NCBI GenBank assembly: GCA_016931955.1
Contig: JAFGDV010000002.1
Span: 48,471-112,470, forward strand
Reading direction: 5' to 3'
Length of the DNA: 64,000 nt
Source of the DNA: Candidatus Altarchaeota archaeon
GTDB taxonomy: Archaea; Altiarchaeota; Altiarchaeia; IMC4; QMZM01
In this document: piece by piece, positions 17,085-25,158 of the stretch
Position numbering within the stretch: the stretch's first letter is position 1
Layout: each line of letters opens with the position of its first letter
Made by a program: the position numbers and the translations under genes
The notes under the pieces: model-generated
What the model saw: the letters and a program-made list of their open reading frames with translations, nothing else
Databases searched by the model: none
Told to the model about the DNA's origin: nothing

Positions 17085-18061
17085 TTTCTAGATGCCCTCC
17101 TTTGTTTCTTTAGGATGCTCGACGACAGGCTGAAGCGGTAGACTGTTCCACCAAGGGAGGGTATGCTCTCAACCGTCTTTCTTATGGTGGTCTTCTCTCC
17201 ACCGCACATAATGGAAGCTAACGTCGATATGTAGGCTCCACCCATGTCGAGGATTCCCTCAGCTGGTCCAAGGCATCCCCTACAAGGCATATTGGCTGAA
17301 ACACACTGGCTTCCGCACCCGGCTCTTGTTACAGGACCCATGCACAGCAGCCCCTGGTCAAGCAAGCAGACCTTATCGTCGAAAACCTTTTCATAGGGTC
17401 TGTGGAATACCTTGACGCTTTTCCCCTTCCTCGCTCTCTCACATTCGTCGCAGAGTGTCCTCCCAGAAGCGAACACTGAGCCTTTAGGAGGTAGTTTGTT
17501 CTCCAGCATGCTGACGAATAGCTTCAGGATCATTGAAGGTGTTGGGGGACAACCTGGGATGAGATAGTCCACATCAATGACACCGCTTAATGGACTGATG
17601 AAGTCGCATGGCTCCGGAAGTGGAAGTATGCCCTCAGCAAGCTTTACCCTCTTCCTTGATTTTTCCTTCCCCTTGCCCTGTAGACCCAGCATGCCAGGTA
17701 TTCCGCCCATGCAGGCGCATGATCCAACCGCTGTGATTATCTTGGATTTTTTTCTTAGAATCTGGGCCATGTCCATCTGCCCCCTGTTCATCACAGCACC
17801 GTTGAAGAGACAGAGGTCGATTGTTTTGTCATACATCCTCTTTACCCGAGAGTATCTGAAATCCGCTATTAGAGGCCATAAAACGACGTCAATGTTTTCA
17901 GTTATATCCAAGAATCTCTCGCCCAATCCTATGAAGGAGAGATCACAACCACCACATCCTCCTGCCATGTACAGTGCAACCTTCGGTTTTCTTCCTGGAC
18001 TAATCTTCCTTACAGCTTCCGCTACCTGCGACCAGTCTTCTCTGAATGCCTTAAGCTTCAT
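17081..18061 (-). CDS. Hydrogenase small-subunit homologue (MvhG-like, three Fe-S clusters)
   Basis: The 326-residue protein keeps every cluster ligand group expected in group-3 small subunits: GGCGGCDLSF (Cys36, Cys39), GSCACMGGIPG and PGCPPTP for the proximal cluster. A ferredoxin-like C-terminal part follows with CDEC, DQGLLCMGPVTRAGCGSQC and MPCRGCLGP. Electrons can therefore still pass through it even though its large-subunit partner cannot bind Ni-Fe. No twin-arginine signal is present, so the complex is cytoplasmic. It overlaps both neighbours (4 bp with the large subunit, 11 bp with the MvhD-like gene). Confidence 0.92.
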   Translation of the reverse strand: MKLKAFREDWSQVAEAVRKISPGRKPKVALYMAGGCGGCDLSFIGLGERFLDITENIDVVLWPLIADFRYSRVKRMYDKTIDLCLFNGAVMNRGQMDMAQILRKKSKIITAVGSCACMGGIPGMLGLQGKGKEKSRKRVKLAEGILPLPEPCDFISPLSGVIDVDYLIPGCPPTPSMILKLFVSMLENKLPPKGSVFASGRTLCDECERARKGKSVKVFHRPYEKVFDDKVCLLDQGLLCMGPVTRAGCGSQCVSANMPCRGCLGPAEGILDMGGAYISTLASIMCGGEKTTIRKTVESIPSLGGTVYRFSLSSSILKKQRRASRN

Positions 18062-18440
18062 TCTCCCACCTTAGGGGTCCCAGGGATTTAAGCTTTGACG
18101 TCATCTCCTTGACAAGTTTCATGAACCCAAAGCTCTCAGACTCCTTAAGGCATTCGAAGCGTAGCCTTTCCCTGCTTATCCTCAGATCAGAGAGCAACCT
18201 TTGGAGGAGAACAAACCTCTTGAATGCTTCCCCGTCTTCCTCCGCTGAGTGGCATTCCCCCGGAGGGCTGCACAGCATCAGGATTCCGTCTGCGCCTTTT
18301 TTGAGTTCTGAGAGCAGAAGCTTTGGGTTAAGGTGATTAACACATCCCTCCCTTACCAGGGGGATTTCCTCAAGGCCGACGTTTTTAGGCAGACAGGATT
18401 TACAGGCAAAGACAATGATCTTGGGCTCATATTCTTCCAT
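18051..18440 (-). CDS. MvhD-like iron-sulfur protein (F420-non-reducing hydrogenase delta subunit family)
   Basis: MvhD links a Ni-Fe hydrogenase to HdrA through a [2Fe-2S] cluster. This 129-residue protein shows the family pattern: FACKSC near the N-terminus, VREGCVNHLNPKLLLSELKKGADGILMLCSPPGECHSAE, and the ISRERLRFECL segment. The cluster cysteines appear to be kept. Its presence suggests that the hydrogenase-like module passes electrons to or from a heterodisulfide-reductase-type flavoprotein; no hdr gene is in the window. The gene overlaps the ParA-like gene by 14 bp and the small subunit by 11 bp. Confidence 0.88.
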   Translation of the reverse strand: MEEYEPKIIVFACKSCLPKNVGLEEIPLVREGCVNHLNPKLLLSELKKGADGILMLCSPPGECHSAEEDGEAFKRFVLLQRLLSDLRISRERLRFECLKESESFGFMKLVKEMTSKLKSLGPLRWENEA

Positions 18441-19290
18441 TTATGATCTTCTCCGTTATTCCCTCATACGCGCTCTTCACCTTCCCATCCGACCTATAAT
18501 GGGAGAGTGGCAAGCCTCTTTTCTGCGCTTCGTAGACCTTTTTGGAGTATGGTACTATGAAAAGGTCTCCTCTGAACCCAACGCCTACCGACAAATGCAG
18601 CCGTAGTTTGTCTTCAAGCTCACTGAGGGGGTCTTCAAGAGACAGAAACCCTGATAGTTTCGGTACCCTATCCCTCAGCATCTTGTGTATTGGACGCACC
18701 GTGGGTTCCTGGAACCTTGTAACAATCACAGTGTTGATCCCCTTCTTCACGCCCTCCCTTTCTTCTATATTCTTCAGTATCTCAGCAAAGGTTTCGATGC
18801 TGTCTATGGAGAAGAAACCGCTGTCCAAGGGTAGTATGATAGAGTCTGCTGCAACGATTGCATTGGTCAGTAGTGGCGTGTAGCTGGGGGGCGTATCTAT
18901 CAGTATGTAATCATAGAGTTCTCTGACATCGTCTAGGGCTCGATCAAGTATCTGGGAGGAACCCTTAGCCTTCTGCATGTGACCAAGGATGTTCGCCAGA
19001 TTCAGTTCTGACGGAGCCAGATGAAGATCCTCTATCTCTGTTGCAAGTATCACATTCCTGAACCTTAACTTCCTTTTTCTCCCGCATCCCTCAAGAAGCA
19101 CATCATATACCGAGAACGGCAGGTATCTTTTGTTTATATTCAAACCAGCGGTTGCGTTTGCTTGGGGGTCCATGTCGACGACAAGGACCTTCTTGCCTCT
19201 TTTCACCAGTTCCCCCGCAATGTTTATGCATGAGGTCGTCTTGCCCGTGCCGCCCTTATGGTGGGCGAATGCTATGCATTTAGCCCGCAT
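18427..19290 (-). CDS. ParA/MinD-superfamily ATPase
   Basis: A 287-residue deviant Walker-A ATPase: FAHHKGGTGKTTSCINIA (with the signature Lys before GGTGKT), switch I VVDMDPQANATAGL, and Walker B LIDTPPSYTPLL. It is most like the Soj/ParA group rather than Mrp/NBP35, since it lacks the CxxC of Fe-S scaffold ATPases. No ParB is visible nearby. It is the first gene of the operon that continues with the MvhD-like, small- and large-subunit genes, all overlapping. I chose ATG 19290; a TTG at 19302 is also open. It may position a complex in the cell or energise its assembly (inference). Confidence 0.88.
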   Translation of the reverse strand: MRAKCIAFAHHKGGTGKTTSCINIAGELVKRGKKVLVVDMDPQANATAGLNINKRYLPFSVYDVLLEGCGRKRKLRFRNVILATEIEDLHLAPSELNLANILGHMQKAKGSSQILDRALDDVRELYDYILIDTPPSYTPLLTNAIVAADSIILPLDSGFFSIDSIETFAEILKNIEEREGVKKGINTVIVTRFQEPTVRPIHKMLRDRVPKLSGFLSLEDPLSELEDKLRLHLSVGVGFRGDLFIVPYSKKVYEAQKRGLPLSHYRSDGKVKSAYEGITEKIINGRI

Positions 19291-19395
19291 CCTAATCAAC
19301 AATATCGCAGAAAGTTCAGCCAGATGGATTACAAGAGACGCACGCTTGAGCCTCTTTAAGCATATATTAAGTAGAACTATTATAAATACGTGTAA

Positions 19396-20025
19396 CTATT
19401 CCCCGACCTTCTTGTCAAGTTTTTCTATGATCAGCTTCAGTGATTTTGAGTCTGGGAGGAATATCAATCTCCCCTTTATCGTGGTCTCCTTCGCCGTGAA
19501 CTCCGTCGCCAGAATGAGTGCCTTCTTTATCTCCCATGTGAAGCCCTTCCTTATGTCGGTGACAGACCTCTCCGTCATTGTGAAAGAAACCAGTGGAACA
19601 TGATGGCACGGCCGCACATCCAAAAAATCGCTGAGTGCTGTAAGATATGATCCAAAGAGTATGTTGGATAACTCACTCAGAGCATCCCGCGATATCTGAT
19701 CCAACACACTGGTTTCTTTTCTTACCAGGATATTGCTGATTATTATGTCAGCCAATTTCGTCGCATCTTCTCTCTCAAAGACCATCACTATCAGGGCATT
19801 GATGTCGCCTGTTATGAGGGAGGAGATTTCGACGAGCAAATCCCTCGGAGGTGCAAGGGTTGAGGGTACTTCGTCGATGCCGACCAGTTTCACCCATGGA
19901 ACCCTCAACATTATCTCGCAGTCTAGCATCTCTGAGAGGGCGACGCTTGAGCTCCCGGCGCCGATAGTCCCTACCTCTCTAAGAGCATCCAGCTGCAGCT
20001 TCGTCATACCTATGTCTTCCGTCAT
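19396..20025 (-). CDS. CheC-like protein with one intact site (paralogue E)
   Basis: A CheC homologue of about 209 residues. Site 1 is LREVGTIGAGSSS (Asn to Thr) and site 2 is complete (LSELSNILFGSYLTALSDF, with the later Pro). It has the C-terminal IKGRLIFLPDSKSLKLIIEKL hairpin of the A/B/C/G type. It is divergent from the rightward che arm and shares its promoter region. With the TATA-like GTTTTTATAC at about 20051-20060, transcription would start next to ATG 20025, suggesting a leaderless mRNA; a TTG at 20046 and an ATG at 20007 are alternatives. Confidence 0.85.
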   Translation of the reverse strand: MTEDIGMTKLQLDALREVGTIGAGSSSVALSEMLDCEIMLRVPWVKLVGIDEVPSTLAPPRDLLVEISSLITGDINALIVMVFEREDATKLADIIISNILVRKETSVLDQISRDALSELSNILFGSYLTALSDFLDVRPCHHVPLVSFTMTERSVTDIRKGFTWEIKKALILATEFTAKETTIKGRLIFLPDSKSLKLIIEKLDKKVGE

Positions 20026-20046
20026 CCTCTTATAGATTTTACTCAA

Positions 20047-20127
20047 TCATGTATAAAAACATGTGAACGGCAGAAAGTATTTATAAGAGAAATACAAATA
20101 CAATTATCAAATTATCGGGTGATCTGA
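20047..20127. promoter_or_regulatory. Divergent promoter between cheC (E) and the cheA arm
   Basis: The 80-100 bp region holds two back-to-back TATA-like elements: GTTTTTATAC (minus strand, 20051-20060) and TATTTATAAG (plus strand, 20078-20087). The plus-strand gene also has a strong ribosome-binding site GGTGATC at 20118-20124. The spacing is right for a shared divergent control region. Confidence 0.6.
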
Positions 20128-20493
20128 ATGCCTAAGATTTTGACCATAGAAGACTCTACTTTTGAGAGGAAGGCCATACGCGATATGCTGGCTAGGGCAG
20201 GGTACACCAGCGTAGTGGAGGCTGAGAGCGGCGAGATCGGCTTAGAGAGGTACAAGAAGGAAAAACCTGACCTTGTTTTATTGGATCTCCGGATGCCAGG
20301 TATGCCTGGGATGGAAGTCTTAGAGGAGTTGAAGAAGATCAATCCAAGAGTCAGGGTGATAATAGTCAGCATAGTGAGGAAGAAGGAGACCGTCGACGAA
20401 GCGTTGAAGCTGGGCGTCGAAGCCTATGTTTCAAAACCGATCACTACCGAGAAACTAATACCTGAAGTTAAAAAAGCATTAGGAGGGAATTAA
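20128..20493 (+). CDS. Stand-alone receiver protein, FER/SKPI sub-type (copy 2)
   Basis: A CheY-fold protein of 121 residues with ED in LTIEDSTFERK (one of the acidic pair is Glu), the phospho-Asp in LLDLRMPGMPG, Ser in IVSIV and Lys in YVSKPITTEK. It is the counterpart of the receiver at 11466-11840 and, like it, heads a che operon directly before a canonical CheY. The ATG is preceded by GGTGATC at ideal spacing. Confidence 0.92.
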   Translation: MPKILTIEDSTFERKAIRDMLARAGYTSVVEAESGEIGLERYKKEKPDLVLLDLRMPGMPGMEVLEELKKINPRVRVIIVSIVRKKETVDEALKLGVEAYVSKPITTEKLIPEVKKALGGN

Positions 20494-20853
20494 ATGACCA
20501 AAATACTATTAGCGGATGATTCTGCCTTTATGAGGAAGATACTGACTAACATATTAACCAAGAAGGGATACACTGACCTCATCGAAGCTGTGGATGGAGA
20601 AGAGACTGTGGCAGCCTATACCAGAGAAAAACCGGACCTTGTTCTCTTGGATATAGTAATGAAGAAGAAATACGGAACCGAGGCGTTGAAGGACATAATG
20701 CAGATGGATCCAAACGCCAAGATAATAATGGTATCGGCAGTAGGGCAGGAGAAGGTTATCGAGGAGGCAATTCAATTAGGCGCCAAGGGTTTTGTTGTTA
20801 AACCCTTCAAGGAAGAGGAAGTCTTAAGCAAGGTTAAGGAAGTCCTTGGCTAA
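20494..20853 (+). CDS. cheY: CheY response regulator (copy 2)
   Basis: A canonical single-domain receiver of 119 residues: LLADDSAFMRK, phospho-Asp in LLDIVM, Ser in MVSAVG, Lys in VVKPFKEEE. It starts directly at the stop codon of the preceding receiver gene and lies 18 bp before cheA, so it is a probable direct phospho-acceptor of CheA. It is closely related to the copy at 11117-11479. Confidence 0.95.
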   Translation: MTKILLADDSAFMRKILTNILTKKGYTDLIEAVDGEETVAAYTREKPDLVLLDIVMKKKYGTEALKDIMQMDPNAKIIMVSAVGQEKVIEEAIQLGAKGFVVKPFKEEEVLSKVKEVLG

Positions 20854-20871
20854 TTCTCTGAATGCTCGGAA

Positions 20872-22461
20872 ATGGCAGATGACATGAGTGAATATAAGGA
20901 GCTCTACCTGAAGGAGGCGGAGGAATTACTGCAAAGCCTGAATTCTTCACTACTTGAGTTCGAGAAGAACCCGACAAGGGAGGACCTTATAAAGGAGATG
21001 GCACGTTGTGCCCATACACTCAAGAGTAATTCTTCTTCAATGGGTTTCGAGAAACTGGCGGAATTATCTCACTCCATGGAGGACGGGTTGTTGATGCTCC
21101 AGGAGTCCGGCATTGAAGCCAGCGATGAGATCATCGACCTCCTCTTTGAATGCTTCGACTACCTGGAGGTCTCAGTGGACAAGGTAAGCACTGGTGAGGA
21201 GGAACCAGACAACACAGATCTTTTGAAGAAACTGGAGGTGCTGAAATCCACTGACATAAAGAAGAGGAGTAAGGAGGAGTCTGGTGTGAAACTCGCCGAA
21301 CGGCCTCAGACCATCAGGAGGCTTCGCTCAATCAAGGTGGACATCAAGATCCTAGATAAATTGGTGGACTTGGTTGGAGAACTACTGACCGCAACCATGA
21401 GGTTCCAGAACCTGAACTCAACGTACAAGATCAAGGAATTCGACAAGATAATAAACCAGCTGAATATGCTAACGGAGGATATCCAATACGAGGTCACTGA
21501 AGCAAGAATGATCCCTGTTGGCCAGGTATTCAACCGGTTTCCGAGGATGGTGCGAGACCTGGCGAAGAGGGAGAACAAGAAGGTGGACTTCACCATTGAG
21601 GGAAGCGACATACAACTGGATAGAACTGTGTTGGATCAGATCGGTGAGCCACTGATCCATCTGCTGAGGAATTCCATAGACCACGGCATCGAATCTCCGG
21701 AGGAGAGGATTAAGGCAGGCAAACCCGAGACAGGCAAAATCCATTTGAGAGCCAGTAGAGAGAAAAACGCCGTAATCATTGAGGTCATTGACGATGGCGC
21801 AGGCTTCGATGAAGACAAGATAAAGGAGATAGCAATAAAAAAGGGCGTGATAACGGAGGAGGAGGCTAAGACCATACCCAAAAAGCAGTTACTGGATATC
21901 CCATTTCTGCCCACTTTCAGCACATCCGATAAGGTCACCAAGGTCTCCGGCAGAGGGGTTGGATTGGATGTTGTCAAGACAAAGATTGATGAACTAAATG
22001 GGTCGCTGAAGATGGAGACCGAAAAGAGCAAGGGGACGAGATTCATCCTAGGTCTGCCGCACACTCTAGCAATCATCAAGTGCCTCCTAACGTACGTCGG
22101 CGAGGAACGCTATGCTTTGCCCATCATTGATATCTCAAGGATCGTCAACATCGAAGAATCTAGGATGCAACACATCGAAGGCAATGAAGTCTTCATTCTC
22201 GATGGCGAAGACATACCCCTGATAAGGCTGCGCGACGTATTTAATCTGCCCCGCAAGAAAGACAGAAAACTGACGGTAATAATTACTGAGAGAACCCAGG
22301 AGAAGAACGGTATTGCTGTGGATGGGATCATCGGTGAACAGGAGCTTATGATAAAGTCGGTGACTAAAACGCTGAAGAAGATCAAGGGAATAGCAGGTGC
22401 TACCATCCTTGGCGATGGTCAACCCGCCATGGTCTTGGATATTAATGGCCTGCTTGCTTAG
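20872..22461 (+). CDS. cheA: CheA, chemotaxis histidine kinase
   Basis: The 529-residue kinase has the P1 phosphotransfer domain with the phospho-His in ARCAHTLKSNSSSMGFEKL, the P3 dimerisation helices (KILDKLVDLVGELLTATMRF), the P4 ATPase with LLRNSIDHGIESPEER (N box), VIDDGAGFDEDKI (G1) and GRGVGLDVVKTKI (G2), and the P5 CheW-like domain (from about residue 395). The CheY-docking P2 domain is missing; P1 leads to P3 through a short Lys/Glu-rich linker, as in some other archaeal CheA. It is the only cheA in the window and must serve both che arms. Confidence 0.97.
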   Translation: MADDMSEYKELYLKEAEELLQSLNSSLLEFEKNPTREDLIKEMARCAHTLKSNSSSMGFEKLAELSHSMEDGLLMLQESGIEASDEIIDLLFECFDYLEVSVDKVSTGEEEPDNTDLLKKLEVLKSTDIKKRSKEESGVKLAERPQTIRRLRSIKVDIKILDKLVDLVGELLTATMRFQNLNSTYKIKEFDKIINQLNMLTEDIQYEVTEARMIPVGQVFNRFPRMVRDLAKRENKKVDFTIEGSDIQLDRTVLDQIGEPLIHLLRNSIDHGIESPEERIKAGKPETGKIHLRASREKNAVIIEVIDDGAGFDEDKIKEIAIKKGVITEEEAKTIPKKQLLDIPFLPTFSTSDKVTKVSGRGVGLDVVKTKIDELNGSLKMETEKSKGTRFILGLPHTLAIIKCLLTYVGEERYALPIIDISRIVNIEESRMQHIEGNEVFILDGEDIPLIRLRDVFNLPRKKDRKLTVIITERTQEKNGIAVDGIIGEQELMIKSVTKTLKKIKGIAGATILGDGQPAMVLDINGLLA

Positions 22462-22477
22462 ATACCACAGTACCAAA

Positions 22478-23155
22478 ATGACTGAACTATCAAAATTCGA
22501 GATCGACGCGATAGCTGAGATAATAAACATCGGTGCAGGGCATGCATCCAACGCACTATCCGTGATGACTCGCAAGGACATACACATGAGCTTCCCTGAG
22601 GTGAAACTATGTCCGATAGAAAAGATACCCCAGCTCCTTGGCAATCCCGAGGACCTGGTTGCCGCAGTTTATCTCAAGATCGAGGGCAAGAGTAACAACA
22701 AACTCATCCCCGTTGGAAGCCTGATCTTTATGTTACAGCATGATAGCGCAGAGGAGCTTGCGGCGCTTTTAGAGAACAGGAAACCGCCTAAAGAGAAGAG
22801 TTTCGAACTCGGTGAGATGGATGTATCCGCATTAGAGGAGACTGGAAACATCCTCAGCGGTGCTTCATTAACAGCGATAAGCAAGGTCCTTGACATGCAA
22901 TTGGTCGAGTCACTGCCACATTTCGCACACGACATGCTTCAAGCAGTATTGAGTTTCTGTTTGATCGAGCTGGCCCCAAAGGCGACGGATGCGTTGACAT
23001 TTACGACCGCATTCGAGGTCGAAGGCCACGAAATAGACGCCTACTTCCTCCTTTTATTAGACCCAGAGAGCTTAGAGCTCCTCAGTAAGAGACTGAGGAC
23101 ACTATTTGAGGATATGCTAGCGGAATACATAGAAGAGGAGTACTCAGATGCGTGA
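22478..23155 (+). CDS. cheC: CheC with two intact active sites (paralogue F)
   Basis: The only CheC here with both motifs complete: IAEIINIGAGHASNAL and LEETGNILSGASLTAI followed by VESLP. It should be the main CheY-P phosphatase. It is the counterpart of paralogue D. Its own start is the ATG at 22478 (MTELSKFEID), 16 bp after cheA; the frame is open further upstream but would run into cheA. The last 8 bp overlap cheD, and the protein ends in an acidic tail. Confidence 0.95.
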   Translation: MTELSKFEIDAIAEIINIGAGHASNALSVMTRKDIHMSFPEVKLCPIEKIPQLLGNPEDLVAAVYLKIEGKSNNKLIPVGSLIFMLQHDSAEELAALLENRKPPKEKSFELGEMDVSALEETGNILSGASLTAISKVLDMQLVESLPHFAHDMLQAVLSFCLIELAPKATDALTFTTAFEVEGHEIDAYFLLLLDPESLELLSKRLRTLFEDMLAEYIEEEYSDA

Positions 23156-23627
23156 GAAACAAGCATATTTGAACATAGGGGAGGGCAGGGTAGTTAATGA
23201 ACCGACGATTCTCGAAGCAGTTGGCATAGGCTCATGCATCGTAATCTGCCTTTATGATAAAGAAAAAAGGGTGGCTGGCATGGTCCATGCCCTATTAGGC
23301 AACAATCCGCATGACGAAAAAGCGGATCTGAATCCCATGAGGTTCGCCGATACTGCTATAGATCTCCTATTAGGGGAGATGGCCGAAAAGGGCTGCCAAA
23401 AGGGGAACATAGTCGCGAAGATCTTCGGCGGGGCTAAACTCTTTACCTTGGAACACATCAACGTGGGCGAAGATAACATATTTGCTGTAAGACAGAAACT
23501 CGAAGAGGTTGGAATACCAATAGTAGCTGAAGACACCGGTGGAAAACACGGCAGGAATATCTGGTTCGACACAGAAAACGGGAAAGTAGTTGTTGGGAGG
23601 GTCTTCGGACCCACGTTGGAGTATTAG
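23148..23627 (+). CDS. cheD: CheD, receptor glutamine deamidase (copy 2)
   Basis: Active-site Cys in VGIGSCIVICL, catalytic His in MVHALLGNN, KIFGGAKLFTL, and WFDTENGKVVVGRVFGP at the end; 159 residues, the same as copy 1. The Pro of the usual HxxLP is replaced (HALLG), a small difference from copy 1. It overlaps cheC upstream and is convergent with cheR, the two stop codons overlapping by 4 bp. Confidence 0.95.
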   Translation: MREKQAYLNIGEGRVVNEPTILEAVGIGSCIVICLYDKEKRVAGMVHALLGNNPHDEKADLNPMRFADTAIDLLLGEMAEKGCQKGNIVAKIFGGAKLFTLEHINVGEDNIFAVRQKLEEVGIPIVAEDTGGKHGRNIWFDTENGKVVVGRVFGPTLEY

Positions 23628-24439
23628 CTAACCTTCCTGAATATCCTCTCAGAGAGGCTGACCAGATTGAATTTCTTATGCATTGCCTCATGCATTGTCT
23701 CTGTTTTCCCTATTACGAGATAACCCTCCTTGGCCAGTGAGTCATAGAATGCCTCAAAGATTTCCTTCTGCGTATCCCTTGAGAAGTAGATGAAAACGTT
23801 CCTGCAGAATATCACGTCCACATAGTGCTGAGGCTTTCCGTTTATCAGGTCGCTTTTTTCGAATTTCACCATGGACTTTATGCTGTCCCTTAACCTGTAA
23901 TAGTCGCAGACCTTGTCGAAGTATTTTTCCAGTAACTCAACACCAACATTCTTGAGAAGGTCTTTTTCGTATAAGCCTCTCACAGCATCCCCCAGGCACT
24001 TTTCATCGATATCTGTCGCCTTTATAGCTACTACAAAGTTCTTCATATCATCCCCAAGTAGCTCTTGGAGGATGATTGCTATGCTGTAGGGTTCTTCGCC
24101 GGCTGCGCATCCGGCAGACCATATGCTTATAACCTTCTTTCCCTCCCTCTTCTTCCTATCAATCAGTTCGGGAAAGATCTCTTCCCTCAATAGATCAAAC
24201 ATCTCCTTGTCCCTGAAAAACTCGGTGAAATTGATCGTTAACACATCCACTAGCTTGTCGTATTCCCTCTTGTTGTTTATGAGTAACCTTATGTATTCCC
24301 CATATGACTGAACATTATTGACCTTCATCCGGACGTTGATCCTCCTCTTCAGGGTCGTGTCTTTGTAGTTTTTACAGTTGAAGCCCCTCTCCCTTTGTAT
24401 CATGTCCTTGAGCAACTCGAAATCGTCTCTCGTCTCCAT
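23624..24439 (-). CDS. cheR: CheR, chemoreceptor methyltransferase
   Basis: CheR methylates receptor glutamates using S-adenosylmethionine. The N-terminal helical domain (KDTTLKRRINVRMK) is followed by the catalytic domain with VLTINFTEFFRD, the SAM motif ISIWSAGCAAGEEPYSIAI, ATDIDEKCL and VIFCRNVFIYFS. The ATG at 24439 (METRDDF) is preferred over a TTG two codons upstream. It is transcribed against the rest of this arm, converging on cheD. Confidence 0.96.
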   Translation of the reverse strand: METRDDFELLKDMIQRERGFNCKNYKDTTLKRRINVRMKVNNVQSYGEYIRLLINNKREYDKLVDVLTINFTEFFRDKEMFDLLREEIFPELIDRKKREGKKVISIWSAGCAAGEEPYSIAIILQELLGDDMKNFVVAIKATDIDEKCLGDAVRGLYEKDLLKNVGVELLEKYFDKVCDYYRLRDSIKSMVKFEKSDLINGKPQHYVDVIFCRNVFIYFSRDTQKEIFEAFYDSLAKEGYLVIGKTETMHEAMHKKFNLVSLSERIFRKVS

Positions 24440-24548
24440 CTTCAAGTAATAAATTTGGCATTCAGGTATTTATCCGTTGAATCGCTGGGGGTAAAAGATA
24501 TATACTAGTTAATCCAATTAATCTAACAAATAGTTTACAGGTGATAAC

Positions 24549-25157
24549 ATGTACGACTTGAATGACTTTCAGAAGGATGCCTTGAAGGAGCTGGGCAGTC
24601 TGGGGTCTGGAAAGGCTTCAGCAGCGCTTTCAACTTTAGTGGATACGGAGGTAAGACTTGACGTACCCTTCGTCGACTTGGTGCCTACTAAGAATGTACC
24701 GAACCTCGTCGGAGGACCGAGGAAGCTGGTCATTGGGACATATTCGACAGTTATCGGCGACGTATCTGGAACGATAGTTGTGGTCTTCCCGATTAAGAGC
24801 GCTAGACTGCTCGTCGACATACTGAATAAAGAGCCATCAGGTACGTGCGAGGTACTGAAACTCAAGGACAGAGACAACATAAGGAAGATTGGGGAAATCC
24901 TGTCCTCGGCCTATCTTGAAACACTCGCTGAGTTTCTGGACATACACGCAACCCACGAAGACCCGAGGATTGTTTCGGCGTTCGGTGAATCGCTCCCGGA
25001 CTTTGTGCTTTTGAATATTACGGGAGAATATGCTCTACTCCTGAAGACCGTATTCAAGATTCCGTCGACGGAGGAGCTTGAAGGTAACTTCGTGCTGCTG
25101 TTGACTGCTGAATCGATAGAGAAGCTCCTGGAAACAATAAAGAGCAAACTCTCCTAA
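24549..25157 (+). CDS. CheC-like protein without intact phosphatase motifs (paralogue G)
   Basis: A CheC homologue of 202 residues. Site 1 is LKELGSLGSGKAS (Asn to Ser); in site 2 both key residues are changed (IRKIGEILSS: Glu to Lys, Asn to Glu). The GDVSGTIVVVFPIKSA and LEGNFVLLLTAESIEKL elements group it with A, B, C and E. The ATG follows a clear GGTGAT site. It starts a separate rightward unit with two KaiC-like genes, beginning one base before the first of them. A non-catalytic, adaptor-like role is inferred. Confidence 0.85.
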   Translation: MYDLNDFQKDALKELGSLGSGKASAALSTLVDTEVRLDVPFVDLVPTKNVPNLVGGPRKLVIGTYSTVIGDVSGTIVVVFPIKSARLLVDILNKEPSGTCEVLKLKDRDNIRKIGEILSSAYLETLAEFLDIHATHEDPRIVSAFGESLPDFVLLNITGEYALLLKTVFKIPSTEELEGNFVLLLTAESIEKLLETIKSKLS

Positions 25158-25158
25158 A

